DNA from: Desulfuromonadales bacterium
GTDB lineage: Bacteria; Desulfobacterota; Desulfuromonadia; Desulfuromonadales; UBA2294
Length of the DNA: 15,097 bases
Reading direction: 5' to 3'
Assembly: GCA_030591795.1 (NCBI GenBank)
Contig: JAUVAJ010000007.1
Coordinates: 1 to 15,097 of the forward strand
Made by a program: the position numbers and the translations under genes. Of the stretch, positions 14,388 through 15,097 are shown piece by piece. The notes under the pieces are model-generated. The model did not search any database. It had not been told where the DNA came from and saw nothing but the letters and a program-made list of their open reading frames with translations. Positions within the stretch are counted from its first letter, which is position 1; every line of letters begins with the position of its first letter.

Positions 14388-15029
14388 ATGGATACCACTA
14401 TGACTGCGACTGAAATTCGCGTACTCGGCTGTTTGATAGAAAAAGAGATGACGACTCCCGACTATTACCCCTTGACCCTGAACAGCTTAACCTCCGCCTG
14501 TAATCAGAAGTCGAATCGCGATCCGATGCTCAGTCTCGACGAAACCGACGTGGTCAAAGCGCTCGACAAACTTCGATTCAAGGGGATGGCCATGCAGGCG
14601 AGTGGTGAAGGGAGTCGCGTACCAAAATACCGGCACACGCTGGCCGAAAAAATGTATTTTGAACCTGAGCAACTGGCAATTCTGTGTGAACTATTTGTCC
14701 GTGGCCCACAAACACTAGGTGAACTCCGCAATCGCTGCGAACGGATGTACCCTTTCGCCGACACTACTGCTGTCGAAAATATTTTGATCGAGCTGAATGA
14801 CTCTGAGGGGCCACTGGTGGTCAAATTGCCACGCCAACCGGGCCAGAAGGAACAACGCTACGCCCACCTGTTTTCTGGACCGCCTGCAATAGAGGAATCG
14901 CTCGACGAGCCGCCGCCGGAAACTGCTCGGCTGAAAGTCGCTGAAGATGATGCAAGAATCAATCGGCTTGAGCAAGAACTTGCCGCTTTAAAAGCAGAGT
15001 TTGAAATATTTAAATCGCAATTTGAATAA
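14388..15029 (+). CDS. yceH: YceH family protein (UPF0502/DUF480)
   Basis: This 213-residue protein matches the YceH family in length (E. coli YceH has 215) and sequence: MTATEIRVLGCLIEKEMTTPDYYPLTLNSL at the start, ACNQKSNRDPM, then VPKYRHTLAEK and LCELFVRGPQTLGELRNRCERMYPF. The family has two winged-helix domains, so nucleic-acid binding is plausible, but its cellular role is not established. Residues about 185-213 (DDARINRLEQELAALKAEFEIFKSQFE) form a coiled coil that may mediate oligomerisation. The frame is open back to 14229, but I place the start at 14388. AGGAG lies seven bases before that ATG, family alignment begins there, and the upstream part is repeat B. Transcription may start inside the repeat. 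Confidence 0.93.
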   Translation: MDTTMTATEIRVLGCLIEKEMTTPDYYPLTLNSLTSACNQKSNRDPMLSLDETDVVKALDKLRFKGMAMQASGEGSRVPKYRHTLAEKMYFEPEQLAILCELFVRGPQTLGELRNRCERMYPFADTTAVENILIELNDSEGPLVVKLPRQPGQKEQRYAHLFSGPPAIEESLDEPPPETARLKVAEDDARINRLEQELAALKAEFEIFKSQFE

Positions 15030-15097
15030 CATACAACTCAATAACCTGAAATACACAACTGCGAATACATATATGATATTATTGTAGCCAACCTTCA

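Overview
This window looks like chromosome from a free-living Gram-negative bacterium of roughly 50% GC. The gene set and the style of the long palindromic intergenic repeats recall Desulfuromonadales/Geobacter-type (delta-) proteobacteria. That placement is an inference from gene content, not a measured phylogeny.

The left half (1-8858) is one functional block, all on the minus strand. A sensor kinase and a sigma-54-activating response regulator (7383-8858 and 6028-7386, overlapping by 4 bases) come first in transcription order. Next is a 179-base gap with a dyad and a well-matched -24/-12 (sigma-54) promoter. After it lies a tightly packed minor-pilin operon: fimT/fimU-like, pilW-like, pilV-like, pilX-like, an unrecognised 124-residue secreted protein, and a large pilY1-like gene that runs off the left edge. 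Most junctions overlap by 1-4 bases. The simplest reading is that the two-component system switches on the minor pilin/PilY1 operon, which primes assembly of a type IV pilus and supplies its tip adhesin.

The middle (8849-9690) is rich in repeats. It holds one copy (A) of a dispersed palindromic element overlapping the kinase start, a second unrelated large palindrome (C), a small ferredoxin gene with a histidine-rich insertion, and a third large palindrome (D).

The right half (9691-15029) is on the plus strand: an MFS transporter, a small lipoprotein, a DedA-family membrane protein, the agmatine-to-putrescine pair aguA-aguB (4-base overlap), and yceH. Between aguB and yceH lies the second copy (B) of the dispersed element. 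It is about 90% identical to copy A, inverted relative to it, and carries an extra 41 bases at its centre. In both copies the same end faces the downstream gene, with a shared promoter-like motif and a terminal hairpin.

The most interesting items are the A/B element as a possible mobile promoter or 5'-leader cassette, the sigma-54 control region between the two-component system and the pilus operon, the PilY1-like protein without a recognisable DxSxS site but with a C-terminal calcium-type loop, and the histidine-rich ferredoxin.
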